Positions 5,545 through 12,757 of a stretch of DNA of 12,993 nt are shown piece by piece. Both the position numbers and the translations under genes were made by a program. The notes beneath the pieces were generated by a model. It was given only the letters and a program-made list of their open reading frames with translations. It did no database searches and had not been told where the DNA came from. The DNA lies in assembly GCA_022614705.1 (NCBI GenBank), contig JAKEIB010000218.1, positions 1-12,993 of the forward strand. Direction: 5' to 3'. Numbering within the stretch: the stretch's first letter is position 1; each line of letters starts with the position of its first letter. This DNA comes from Planctomycetota bacterium. Lineage in GTDB: Bacteria > Planctomycetota > Planctomycetia > Pirellulales > Lacipirellulaceae.

Positions 5545-6606
5545 ATGTATCGATTTCCTCAAAGTATTGTGTTGCTGTTGTCCACCATCGCGCTAACGGC
5601 GCCCAATGCCCAAGCCGCCGCGCCGTTTGTGCCCGGAACCGGCGAGTTTTTGCGCGACTGCTGCGACGACTTCGAGAATCCCAATTGGAGCTACCGCTAC
5701 AATCATCCCAAGAGCAGCCACGAGCAGGACGACAGGCAGCGCAGCCCGGGCGGCCGCTCGAACAACAACCTGTGGCACGAAGGCGGCAAGCGCGGCACGC
5801 CCGATTTGGTGAAGCGCGTCGACACGCCGCTGGGCGGCATCCCGGGGAGCACTGGGGCGTTGATGTTCGCCACGCGCAACTCGGGCATTCCGGGCCGCGT
5901 CGCCAACTCGCAGCAGCAGGACGATCTATTGATGCTTTTCGACCGCCGGCTTGGCCGCTCGATTCCGATCGCCTGGCAACCGAGCTGCACCGCTCGCGTC
6001 TATCTGCCGCCGTTCGAGGAGTGGGAGAACCGCACCGGCCCGCAGTTCGGCATGCGCTGCGACTGCACGGGCCGCAACCCGGACGGCAGCGTGGAAGCCT
6101 ACTGGCCCGGCATGTTCCTGCTGTTCCAAAGCGAGACCAGCCGCAACGTCGAAACAGATTCGGCCAAGATTTCCGTGCGCGGCGATCGGCTCGGCCACGA
6201 CATCCGTAAAATCGACATCGCCGAACCTGGCTGGTGGACGCTCGGCCTGTCGTTCACGTCCGACGGGCAAGTTCACTACTACGCCAGCGAGGGCATCGAC
6301 GACCTGACGTCGGACGATTACGTCATGTCGAGCTTCCCGTACAGCATGCGCTGTATGACGTTCAACAACTTCTTCTTCAACGTGGCTAACTGGGAAAACG
6401 GTCGGAGCTGGTCAACGAAGTGGGTGATCGACGATCCGAAGATCTTCGTGCAGCCGCCGCCAGGACAGACGGCGGCGAATCTGTACCGCATCAAGAAGAA
6501 ACCGCAAACGGCGAAGAAGCCACAGACGATGCGAAATCGCACGACCCGGCAACAGTCGCCAAATCAGCGGTCGGCGGCTAACTCGCGAGCGAATGCGTCG
6601 CGGTGA
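5545..6606 (+). CDS. Secreted protein of unknown function with basic C-terminal tail
   Basis: A 353-residue exported protein that I cannot assign a function. Residues 1-24 form a Sec signal peptide (hydrophobic IVLLLSTIALTAP, cleavage AQA|A). The mature part opens with a Cys pair and an acidic-aromatic segment (RDCCDDFENPNWSYRYN) and continues with Trp- and Gly-rich strands (GIPGSTGALMFATRN, EPGWWTLGLSF, DGQVHYYASEG), a pattern like concanavalin-type beta-sandwich domains. I recall similar proteins as common in planctomycetes. From about residue 310 it becomes low-complexity and strongly basic, with a KKPQTAKKPQT duplication and many Arg/Asn/Ser, perhaps for binding polyanions or cell-surface material. 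The start is well supported: AAGGAAGGA at 5531-5539, the best Shine-Dalgarno in the window. It appears monocistronic. Confidence 0.85.
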   Translation: MYRFPQSIVLLLSTIALTAPNAQAAAPFVPGTGEFLRDCCDDFENPNWSYRYNHPKSSHEQDDRQRSPGGRSNNNLWHEGGKRGTPDLVKRVDTPLGGIPGSTGALMFATRNSGIPGRVANSQQQDDLLMLFDRRLGRSIPIAWQPSCTARVYLPPFEEWENRTGPQFGMRCDCTGRNPDGSVEAYWPGMFLLFQSETSRNVETDSAKISVRGDRLGHDIRKIDIAEPGWWTLGLSFTSDGQVHYYASEGIDDLTSDDYVMSSFPYSMRCMTFNNFFFNVANWENGRSWSTKWVIDDPKIFVQPPPGQTAANLYRIKKKPQTAKKPQTMRNRTTRQQSPNQRSAANSRANASR

Positions 6607-6622
6607 CACGCGTTGTATCAGA

Positions 6623-6651
6623 CACCGGGCACCCGCCGCGGCGGGTCGGTG
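6623..6651. repeat. GC-rich palindrome after the secreted-protein gene
   Basis: ACCCGCCGCGGCGGGT (6631-6646) is a perfect 16-bp palindrome, extended by CACCG (6623-6627) and CGGTG (6647-6651). It lies 17 bases after the stop codon and could act as a factor-dependent or stabilising 3' hairpin; there is no T tract. Confidence 0.55.
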
Positions 6652-6693
6652 TGCCGTAGCTGTTGTTCTGGCGAACGGCACACGGAGTGTGCC
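6649..6693. repeat. Overlapping inverted repeats upstream of the hydantoinase gene
   Basis: GTGTGCCGT (6649-6657) pairs with ACGGCACAC (6675-6683). The second arm can instead pair as GGCACAC-GGA-GTGTGCC (6677-6693). The two hairpins are mutually exclusive and end 30 bases before the hydantoinase start. This could be a repeat remnant or a switchable structure; only the pairing is seen. Confidence 0.55.
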
Positions 6694-6710
6694 TGCTACT
6701 TTTCGGCGGC

Positions 6711-6716
6711 TACAAT
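6711..6716 (+). promoter_or_regulatory. Possible -10 box for a leaderless hydantoinase mRNA
   Basis: TACAAT ends 6 bases before the ATG at 6723, so a start there would make a leaderless or nearly leaderless transcript, which fits the absence of a Shine-Dalgarno. The -35 position (6688-6693, TGTGCC) is poor. Confidence 0.25.
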
Positions 6717-6722
6717 GCGACG

Positions 6723-9700
6723 ATGGCCGCTGAGCGCTGGGAATTTTGGATCGACGTTGGTGGGACGTTCACCGACTGTTTGGTCAGGCTTCCTGACGGC
6801 TGGATTCGACGGCACAAGCTACTAAGTAGCGGCGTTACCAAGGGCCGCGTGGGCAACGGGTCGACGCGGTCGGAAATTGTTGATGGTGCGCGCCTCAACG
6901 ATCCACCTGAATTCTGGACGGGCTGGGAGCTTTCGATCTTGGGCGATGATGGCCGCGAGATCGAGCGTACTGAAGTCGTCGGCTTCGATGTCGCGGCGAA
7001 TCGCTTGCGTCTTCGCGGCCTTTCGCACTCCCCGGCCCCAAGCGCCGCCTATGAGCTGCGCTGCGGCCTGGAAGCGCCCGTCGTCGCTATTCGCTATTTG
7101 CTGGCGATTCCACTGGCGATCCCCGTGCCATCCATCTCGCTGCGCCTGGGCACTACTCGCGGCACGAACGCGCTCGTCACACGCAGTGGCGCACGTACCG
7201 CGCTCGTGACGACTCGCGGCTTCAGTGACGTGCTGGAAATCGGGTACCAGGCGCGGCCTCGGTTGTTTGATCTCACGATTCGTAAGCCACCGACACTGAC
7301 AAGTGTCGTCGTAGAGGTCGAAGAGCGCCTGACGCATGATGGCACCGTGCTCGCTAAGCCGCAAGCGGCAACCGTGCGGCAGCAGTTGCAATCGCTTCGA
7401 GATGCGGGCATCGAATCGCTGGCCGTTTGTTTGCTTCATGCGGATCGGCACTGCGAGCACGAGCGGCTCGTGGAAAGTCTGGCTCGCGAGCTGGGCTTTC
7501 GCGAGATCAGTGTGTCGCATGCCGTCGCGCCGCTGCCGAAGCTGGTTTCGCGGGCCGACACGACGGTCGTCGATGCGTACCTCAATCCCGTGCTGCGTGA
7601 ATACGTCGAACGGCTGCGCGCCGAGTTGCCTGGCACTCACTTGCGGTTGTTGACGTCGGCCGGTGGCCTCGTGGGCGGCGAGCACTTTTGCGGTAAGGAC
7701 AGCATTCTTTCGGGGCCGGCAGGCGGCGTCGTGGGTTTCTCGCGCGTGGCGCAGGCGGCCGGTTTTGAGCGCGCAATCGGTTTCGACATGGGCGGCACGA
7801 GCACCGACGTATCGCGCTTCGACGGCCGATACGAACTTGAATATGAAACTCAAAAAGCGGGCGTGCGACTCGTGGCTCCCACGATGGCGATCGAAACGGT
7901 TGCGGCAGGCGGCGGGTCGATCTGTCGGTTCGACGGCGTGAAGTTCACCGTCGGACCGGAGAGCGCCGGGGCCGATCCGGGCCCCGCATGCTACGGGCGC
8001 GGCGGGCCGCTGACGGTGACGGATGTGAATTTTTACTTGGGGCGGATCGTGGCGGAGCGGTTTCCGTTTCCGCTGGATCACGCGGCGACGGAGCGACGCT
8101 TGGGAGAATTGGCCGCTGAAGCGGCCAGTCCGTCGGGGAAGGCATTGGGGTTGGATGAGGTTGCGGCGGGCTTGTTGCGGGTGGCGAATGCGAAGATGGC
8201 GGCGGCGATTCGGCTGGTGACGGTCGCGAAAGGGGCAAATCCGGCGGATTACGTGCTGGTGGCATTTGGTGGGGCGGCGGGACAACATGCATGTGCCATT
8301 GCACGCGAACTCGGGATTCGCCAGGTGCTCAATCATCCGGAAGCAGGTGTGCTGAGCGCGCTCGGCATCGGCTTGGCCGACGTGACTCGCCACCGCTCGC
8401 GCGGCATCGAGCGGCCGCTCAATGATGCATCGCTCGTGTTTGCCGGGCAACAGCTCGACGCGATGCAGCGCGAGGCGACCGAGGAGTTGCTCGACGAAGG
8501 CGTGTCCGCTGAGCGAATCACCGCATCGCGGTCGCTTGATTTGCGGTACCGCGGCATCGACAGCTATCTCACGATTACCTGGCCGGATGAAGACGATTTT
8601 GCGACGGCATTTGCGGCGGCGCATCGCAAATGTTACGGATACACGCACGACAATCGGCCGCTAGAAATTCTGGCGGCGCGGGTGGAGGTGGTGGGCCATG
8701 TCGCCGCCGAGTTGCCGCGAAGCGAACGAGCGGCGACGCGAACTCACACGTCGAAGCAAACTGTGAATGCCTACTTCGAGGTCGGCCGACGAGATGCGCC
8801 GCTGTTTGATCGCAGCGAACTCGTTGCTGGCGATCGCATCGAGGGGCCGGCGATTGTGACTGAGGACATTTCGACGACGGTGATTGAGGCGGGGTGGCGG
8901 GCGGAGGCGATGAGCGGCGGTGAAATGCTGTTGGCAGACGTGGATCACGAAGCGAAGCGAGCCGGGGCGTCCTCGCCCCCGAGAATAACGACTTTCCCAC
9001 TCGGGGGCGAGGACGCCCCGGCTCGCTTCGAGAATCTAACTGCCGATCCCGTTCTTCTCGAAATCTTCAACAACCTGCTCGCAAGCGTTGCCGAGCAGAT
9101 GGGAGTCACGCTACGCAATACTGCAAGCAGCGTGAACGTCAAGGAACGGCTCGATTTCAGCTGTGCGATCTTCACGGCCGATGGGCGGCTCGTGGCCAAC
9201 GCGCCGCACGTGCCGGTGCACCTGGGGGCGATGGAAGAAACAGTGCGGCACACCATCGCCGCTAACCCCGACCTGCGGCCGGGCGACGTCATCGCCACGA
9301 ACGATCCGTATGCGGGCGGCTCCCATCTTCCGGATATCACCATCATCACGCCTGTTCACGCCCCCTCCCCAAGTGGGGAGGGGTTAGGAGAGGGGGGCGA
9401 GCTGCTCTTTTTCACGGCCAGCCGCGCGCACCATGCGGAGATTGGCGGGATGGCGCCCGGATCGATGCCGCCGCTGTCGATCAATCTCGCCCAGGAGGGC
9501 GTGCTGATTCGCAATCTGAAGATCGTGGCCGAGGGAGAATCGCGATTCGATGCGCTCCGCGACGTGCTGCTGTCTGGGCCGTTTCCGACGCGCGACGTCG
9601 ACACAAATCTCGCCGATGTCGCGGCACAAATTGCGGCCAACCGGCAGGGCGCGAACGATCTCCTGGTGCTGGTGGAGCGATTCTCGTGGCCCGTCGTTGA

Positions 9701-10679
9701 GCAATACATGAACCTCGTGCAGGACGCGGCCGAGCAGAAGGTGCGGATGGCACTCGCGCGGTTGCCGGTTGGCGAGCACAGCTTCACGGATTATATGGAA
9801 ACGGCCGAAGGCAGCAGTGTGCCAATTTCAGTGAAGTGGACGATTCGCGAATGTAGTCCTCTCGCTCCGCGAGAGGGATTCGTTTCGCGGAGCGAAACGA
9901 CCACACTGGCAACGATTGATTTCACTGGCACCGGGCCAGTCGTGGACGGCAATCTCAATGCGAACCGGGCGATTGTCACCGCGGCGGTGATTTACGTGCT
10001 GCGGCTGCTTGTGGACGAAGACATTCCGCTTAACCACGGCGTGTTGCGCCCAATTGAGATTGTGCTTCCGACGTGCCTGTTGAATCCCGAGCCGGGGGCG
10101 ACGCCGGATACGTCGCCGGCGGTGGCGGGCGGCAACGTGGAAACGTCGCAGCGCGTGGTCGATGTGCTGCTCGGCGCGCTGGGTGTCGCCGGGGCTAGCC
10201 AGGGGACGATGAACAACGTGATCTTCGGCGACGCGACGTTTGGCTATTACGAAACGATCTGCGGCGGCAGCGGCGCGACGAGCGAGGGGCCCGGCGCGAG
10301 TGCGGTACAAGTTCACATGACCAACACGCGGCTCACCGATCCCGAGATTTTGGAGCGGCGCTACCCGGTGCGCGTGCGCGAGTTCTCGATCCGCCGCGGA
10401 TCGGGCGGCGACGGCCGACACCGTGGCGGCAACGGCGTCGTGCGCCGGCTTGAGTTCCTGCAACCGTTGACGCTGTCGCTGTTGACGCAACGTCGCGGTT
10501 TGCATCCGCCGTACGGCGCCGCGGGCGGTGAACCTGGCGCCGTGGGGCGCAATCTGTTGATCCGTTCGGATGGACAGCAGGTCGCGCTGCCGGGAATCAC
10601 GCAGATACCGGTCGAAGCGGGCGAGGTGCTTGTGATTGAAACGCCGGGCGGCGGTGGATTTGGGGCTCTAAATTCGTAG
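6723..10679 (+). CDS. Fused HyuA-HyuB protein, hydantoinase/5-oxoprolinase family
   Basis: A 1318-residue ATP-dependent cyclic-amide hydrolase of the hydantoinase/5-oxoprolinase family. Family members open 5-oxoproline, N-methylhydantoin or similar rings; the substrate here is unknown. Residues 1-743 are HyuA, with the ASKHA nucleotide-binding signatures WIDVGGTFTD (9-18), LGTTRGTNALVTR (about 138-150) and FDMGGTSTDVSRF (354-366). Residues from about 772 are HyuB (NVKERLDFSCAIF, FTASRAHHAEIGG, and the C-terminal GGNGVVRRLEF and ETPGGGGFG). Fused proteins near 1290 residues are known, e.g. eukaryotic 5-oxoprolinase; many bacteria have two genes. The excess here is largely repeat DNA translated in frame: residues 744-769 at the domain junction, 880-893 and 1044-1061, plus a short LAKPQA segment near residue 210. 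The start at 6723 immediately precedes the first strand; a TTG at 6663 would add 20 unlikely residues. No Shine-Dalgarno is present. Confidence 0.93.
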   Translation: MAAERWEFWIDVGGTFTDCLVRLPDGWIRRHKLLSSGVTKGRVGNGSTRSEIVDGARLNDPPEFWTGWELSILGDDGREIERTEVVGFDVAANRLRLRGLSHSPAPSAAYELRCGLEAPVVAIRYLLAIPLAIPVPSISLRLGTTRGTNALVTRSGARTALVTTRGFSDVLEIGYQARPRLFDLTIRKPPTLTSVVVEVEERLTHDGTVLAKPQAATVRQQLQSLRDAGIESLAVCLLHADRHCEHERLVESLARELGFREISVSHAVAPLPKLVSRADTTVVDAYLNPVLREYVERLRAELPGTHLRLLTSAGGLVGGEHFCGKDSILSGPAGGVVGFSRVAQAAGFERAIGFDMGGTSTDVSRFDGRYELEYETQKAGVRLVAPTMAIETVAAGGGSICRFDGVKFTVGPESAGADPGPACYGRGGPLTVTDVNFYLGRIVAERFPFPLDHAATERRLGELAAEAASPSGKALGLDEVAAGLLRVANAKMAAAIRLVTVAKGANPADYVLVAFGGAAGQHACAIARELGIRQVLNHPEAGVLSALGIGLADVTRHRSRGIERPLNDASLVFAGQQLDAMQREATEELLDEGVSAERITASRSLDLRYRGIDSYLTITWPDEDDFATAFAAAHRKCYGYTHDNRPLEILAARVEVVGHVAAELPRSERAATRTHTSKQTVNAYFEVGRRDAPLFDRSELVAGDRIEGPAIVTEDISTTVIEAGWRAEAMSGGEMLLADVDHEAKRAGASSPPRITTFPLGGEDAPARFENLTADPVLLEIFNNLLASVAEQMGVTLRNTASSVNVKERLDFSCAIFTADGRLVANAPHVPVHLGAMEETVRHTIAANPDLRPGDVIATNDPYAGGSHLPDITIITPVHAPSPSGEGLGEGGELLFFTASRAHHAEIGGMAPGSMPPLSINLAQEGVLIRNLKIVAEGESRFDALRDVLLSGPFPTRDVDTNLADVAAQIAANRQGANDLLVLVERFSWPVVEQYMNLVQDAAEQKVRMALARLPVGEHSFTDYMETAEGSSVPISVKWTIRECSPLAPREGFVSRSETTTLATIDFTGTGPVVDGNLNANRAIVTAAVIYVLRLLVDEDIPLNHGVLRPIEIVLPTCLLNPEPGATPDTSPAVAGGNVETSQRVVDVLLGALGVAGASQGTMNNVIFGDATFGYYETICGGSGATSEGPGASAVQVHMTNTRLTDPEILERRYPVRVREFSIRRGSGGDGRHRGGNGVVRRLEFLQPLTLSLLTQRRGLHPPYGAAGGEPGAVGRNLLIRSDGQQVALPGITQIPVEAGEVLVIETPGGGGFGALNS
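7350..7367. repeat. Short dispersed repeat, copy 2, in frame inside the HyuA domain
   Basis: Identical over 18 bases to 4850-4867. Its core extends to a GCCGC-AA-GCGGC hairpin (7358-7369). It is read as LAKPQAA in HyuA, between DGTV and TVRQQLQSL, a region where relatives have a variable loop of similar length, so it may replace rather than add residues. Confidence 0.6.
8953..9030. repeat. Palindromic element, copy 2 (31-bp perfect arms), in frame at the HyuA/HyuB junction
   Basis: The arms 8953-8983 and 9000-9030 are exact reverse complements with a 16-base loop. The central 26 bp of each arm equals copy 1 at 3501-3570; the loop differs completely. It is translated as RAGASSPPR...GGEDAPAR (about residues 744-769) exactly between the end of HyuA and the first HyuB helix. 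The RNA could form a very stable hairpin inside the coding region. Confidence 0.92.
9359..9399. repeat. CCCCTCCCC hairpin repeat, in frame inside HyuB
   Basis: CCCCTCCCC (9362-9370), loop AAGT, GGGGAGGGG (9375-9383), enclosed by an outer pairing of CGCCCCCTC with GAGGGGGGCG (one bulge). It is read as APSPSGEGLGEGG (about residues 880-893), between the strand ending ITPVH and ELLFFTASRAHHAEIGG, where other HyuB proteins normally have only a few residues. Confidence 0.85.
9858..9900. repeat. Tandem double hairpin, in frame inside HyuB
   Basis: Hairpin 1: CCTCTCGC-TCC-GCGAGAGG (9858-9876). Hairpin 2: TCGTTTCGC-GGA-GCGAAACGA (9880-9900). The tops are mutually complementary (GCTCCGC 9864-9870 with GCGGAGC 9887-9893), so a third pairing is possible. 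It is read as CSPLAPREGFVSRSETT (about residues 1045-1060), interrupting the ISVKWTI...TLATIDFTGTG strand pair of HyuB. Confidence 0.85.
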
Positions 10680-10694
10680 CGAGCCGGCTCGCTA
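10677..10694. repeat. Perfect 18-bp palindrome at the hydantoinase stop codon, probable collapsed copy of the junction element
   Basis: TAGCGAGCCGGCTCGCTA is self-complementary and includes the TAG stop of the hydantoinase gene. GCGAGCC and GGCTCGC are the outermost bases of the elements at 3501 and 8953, joined without the middle, as expected after deletion of the hairpin interior. The palindrome itself is seen; the origin is inferred. Confidence 0.6.
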
Positions 10695-10755
10695 AAATTG
10701 ACTGCTCGCTTTATGATTCACTTCGGACATTGAGCGAACTGAAAGCCCAGAACCA

Positions 10756-11595
10756 ATGATCCGGCGCGAAATTACGACCGCCAATGGTGCGAAGCTGTGG
10801 CTTCTCGTTTCGCAGGTTGAGCACGCGCACATGAGCGGTGAGCTCGCGAGGCATTGGCGAGAGGCGTTTACGCGCGACGTCGTCGATGCCATCGCGCATC
10901 ACGACGACGGGTGGGCCGCCTGGGAGGCGGAACCGAAGCTTAACCCGGAGACCGGCGCGCCGTTTTCGTTTCTGGAAATGCCGGTGCCGGCGGCGCTGGT
11001 GATTTGGGATCATTCGATTGCCGCGGCCGGGGAATTCGGGCCGCTCGCGGCGTACATCGTGGCCGGACATTTCTACAATCTACTGAACAATTCGGAGCAC
11101 GCGAAGGATCCGCTCGCCGTCGCCTGGCTCACGGCCAAGCGAAAGCACCGCACCGGCTGGCTGGATGAGTGGGTCCGCGCCGATCCGTCTCAGACGCTCG
11201 AATACGCCAAGCGCGCCCAACAAATGCTGCTCGTCGCCGATTTATTCAGCCTTTGGTTGTGCTGCGACTCTCCGACAGACCGTAACCGGGAAACTATCCT
11301 CGGCCAATCGGCAATGAAGCTGCAGACCGACATGTTGTTCAGCCAATTTCAATTCTCTGTGCAGGAGTTTGAAATAAAAAGCTTTTCGCACGACGAACGG
11401 ATCGAGGCCCTTAGCTGGTCGGTCGGCGTACACCCCTTCCCTTGCAGGACAGCGCCAATATCGCTCCCGGCCGAGTGCATTGCCGTGCCGGCCGTGCCCT
11501 ACGCCAGCTGGCAGGAATTGAAGGCCGCGAGCTGGCCGGTGGCGCTGCGATGGCGGCTGGTTGAGGACACCTCGACCAATGGCTCACCGACGTGA
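10756..11595 (+). CDS. DUF3891 family protein
   Basis: A 279-residue protein recognised by its N-terminal signature as DUF3891. It has SQVEHAHMSGELARHW (residues 19-34), then VVDAIAHHDDGWAAWEAEPKLNPETGAPFSF (42-72) with the HHDDGW core. The spaced His/Asp residues (H23, H48, H49, D50, D51) look like a metal-binding helical site reminiscent of HD-type folds, but the function of this family is not known to me. No signal peptide or membrane segment is seen, so it is likely cytoplasmic. The ATG at 10756 has no clear Shine-Dalgarno. It follows the hydantoinase gene after 76 bases containing a palindrome and may or may not be cotranscribed. Confidence 0.8.
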   Translation: MIRREITTANGAKLWLLVSQVEHAHMSGELARHWREAFTRDVVDAIAHHDDGWAAWEAEPKLNPETGAPFSFLEMPVPAALVIWDHSIAAAGEFGPLAAYIVAGHFYNLLNNSEHAKDPLAVAWLTAKRKHRTGWLDEWVRADPSQTLEYAKRAQQMLLVADLFSLWLCCDSPTDRNRETILGQSAMKLQTDMLFSQFQFSVQEFEIKSFSHDERIEALSWSVGVHPFPCRTAPISLPAECIAVPAVPYASWQELKAASWPVALRWRLVEDTSTNGSPT

Positions 11596-11649
11596 AAGAC
11601 CTTGTGGAAATTCGATGAATCGCGATAATCCAAGGCGAAATCCCGTATT

Positions 11650-11730
11650 GGGTGGCACGCCCAGAGTCTTCGATGGGCGTGGTGTATTTGGCACGAACCA
11701 CGCCCTTCGCCGACTCAGGGCGTGCCACCC
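11650..11730. repeat. 81-bp intergenic hairpin element between the DUF3891 gene and cysK
   Basis: The arms 11650-11683 and 11697-11730 pair over 34 bases with 4 mismatches: perfect 13-bp ends (GGGTGGCACGCCC / GGGCGTGCCACCC), a middle with GAGTC/GACTC, and a perfect 9-bp inner stem (GGGCGTGGT / ACCACGCCC) around a 13-base loop. It fills most of the 11596-11805 gap. The compact, symmetrical form suggests a mobile palindromic repeat rather than a terminator. Confidence 0.85.
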
Positions 11731-11805
11731 TTCCGCCAGCACACTGCGGATGCCGGCAATCGGCGCGGCATCCATCACCATTTCAAAACACCGAAGAGGT
11801 GCAGC

Positions 11806-12747
11806 ATGCCACGCAATAAGACTTACGATAACATCGCACAGGCAATCGGCGATACGCCGATGATTCGCATCAACAAGCTGATTCCGCCAGGACAAGCCAC
11901 CGTGTTCGCGAAGTGCGAGTTCTTTCAGCCGCTTAATAGCGTGAAGGACCGCATCGGCGTTTCGATGATTGAAGCGGGCGAGCGCGAAGGCAAAGTCAAG
12001 AAGGACACGGTAATCATCGAGCCCACGAGCGGCAACACGGGCATCGCGCTGGCGTTCGTGGCCGCGGCGAAGGGTTATAAGCTGATTCTCACGATGCCCG
12101 AGTCGATGTCGGTCGAGCGGCGCGCGCTGCTGCGATTCATGGGCGCCGAGCTGGTTCTCACGCCCGCGTCTGAGGGCATGAAGGGCGCGATCGCCAAGGC
12201 GGCCGAGCTCGTCGAAAAGACGCCGAACGCCTGGATGCCGCAGCAGTTCGACAATCCGTCCAACCCGGCGATCCACGAAAAAACTACCGGCCCCGAGATC
12301 TGGGAAGACTCGGGCCACAACATCGATGCGATCGTGGCCGGCGTCGGCACGGGCGGCACGATCACCGGTGTTTGTCGGTACATCAAGCCGAAGAATCCGA
12401 ACTTCAAAGCGATCGCCGTCGAGCCGACCGACTCGCCAGTGATCTCCGGCGGCAAACCGGGGCCGCACAAGATTCAAGGCATCGGCGCCGGCTTCATCCC
12501 GAAGAACCTCGATACGTCGCTCGTGGATGAAGTCATCCAGGTGACCAACGAGGAATCGTTTCAGTGGTCGCGCCGGCTGGCGAAAGAAGAAGGCATCGTG
12601 GCCGGCATTTCGAGCGGCGCGAACATGAGCGCGGCGGCCAAAGTGGCGGCGCGGCCTGAATACAAGGGCAAGCGGGTTTGCGTGATTATCCCGAGCCTGG
12701 GCGAGCGGTATTTGTCGACGCCCTTGTTCGAAGGGCTGACGGGGTGA
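11806..12747 (+). CDS. cysK: Cysteine synthase (O-acetylserine sulfhydrylase), PLP-dependent
   Basis: A 313-residue cytoplasmic enzyme that makes cysteine from O-acetylserine and sulfide, the last step of assimilation. It is a fold-type II PLP protein: the PLP-binding Lys47 sits in LNSVKDR, the substrate loop TSGNTG at 74-79 and the phosphate-binding GTGGT at 181-185. KIQGIGAGFIP follows, and the Ser of GISSGAN contacts the pyridine nitrogen. The length is normal for CysK. The start at 11806 is supported by AGAGG at 11795-11799, six bases upstream; the frame stays open further up but enters the repeat-bearing spacer. No cysE, sulfate-reduction gene, T-box or SAM riboswitch is visible here, so regulation is unknown. 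CysM is less likely given the TSGNTG/QFDNPSNPAIH sequence. Confidence 0.95.
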   Translation: MPRNKTYDNIAQAIGDTPMIRINKLIPPGQATVFAKCEFFQPLNSVKDRIGVSMIEAGEREGKVKKDTVIIEPTSGNTGIALAFVAAAKGYKLILTMPESMSVERRALLRFMGAELVLTPASEGMKGAIAKAAELVEKTPNAWMPQQFDNPSNPAIHEKTTGPEIWEDSGHNIDAIVAGVGTGGTITGVCRYIKPKNPNFKAIAVEPTDSPVISGGKPGPHKIQGIGAGFIPKNLDTSLVDEVIQVTNEESFQWSRRLAKEEGIVAGISSGANMSAAAKVAARPEYKGKRVCVIIPSLGERYLSTPLFEGLTG

Positions 12748-12757
12748 TTTTGCGTGC

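Noticed and set aside
5484..6209. A 241-codon plus-strand frame overlapping the secreted-protein gene
   Set aside because: The other frame has a strong Shine-Dalgarno and a signal peptide; this one is an Arg/Gln-rich shadow.
6822..8648. A 608-codon open frame on the minus strand inside the hydantoinase gene
   Set aside because: It is antisense to a clearly conserved HyuA domain; long antisense frames are expected in GC-rich coding DNA, and the translation is Arg/His-rich with no recognisable motif.
3501..9030. CRISPR-like or regularly spaced repeats
   Set aside because: The repeats are palindromic, of several families and irregularly placed; no array of direct repeats and spacers is present.
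11584..12477. A 297-codon minus-strand frame opposite cysK
   Set aside because: Antisense shadow of a strongly conserved gene; its C-terminal part runs through the 11650 hairpin repeat.
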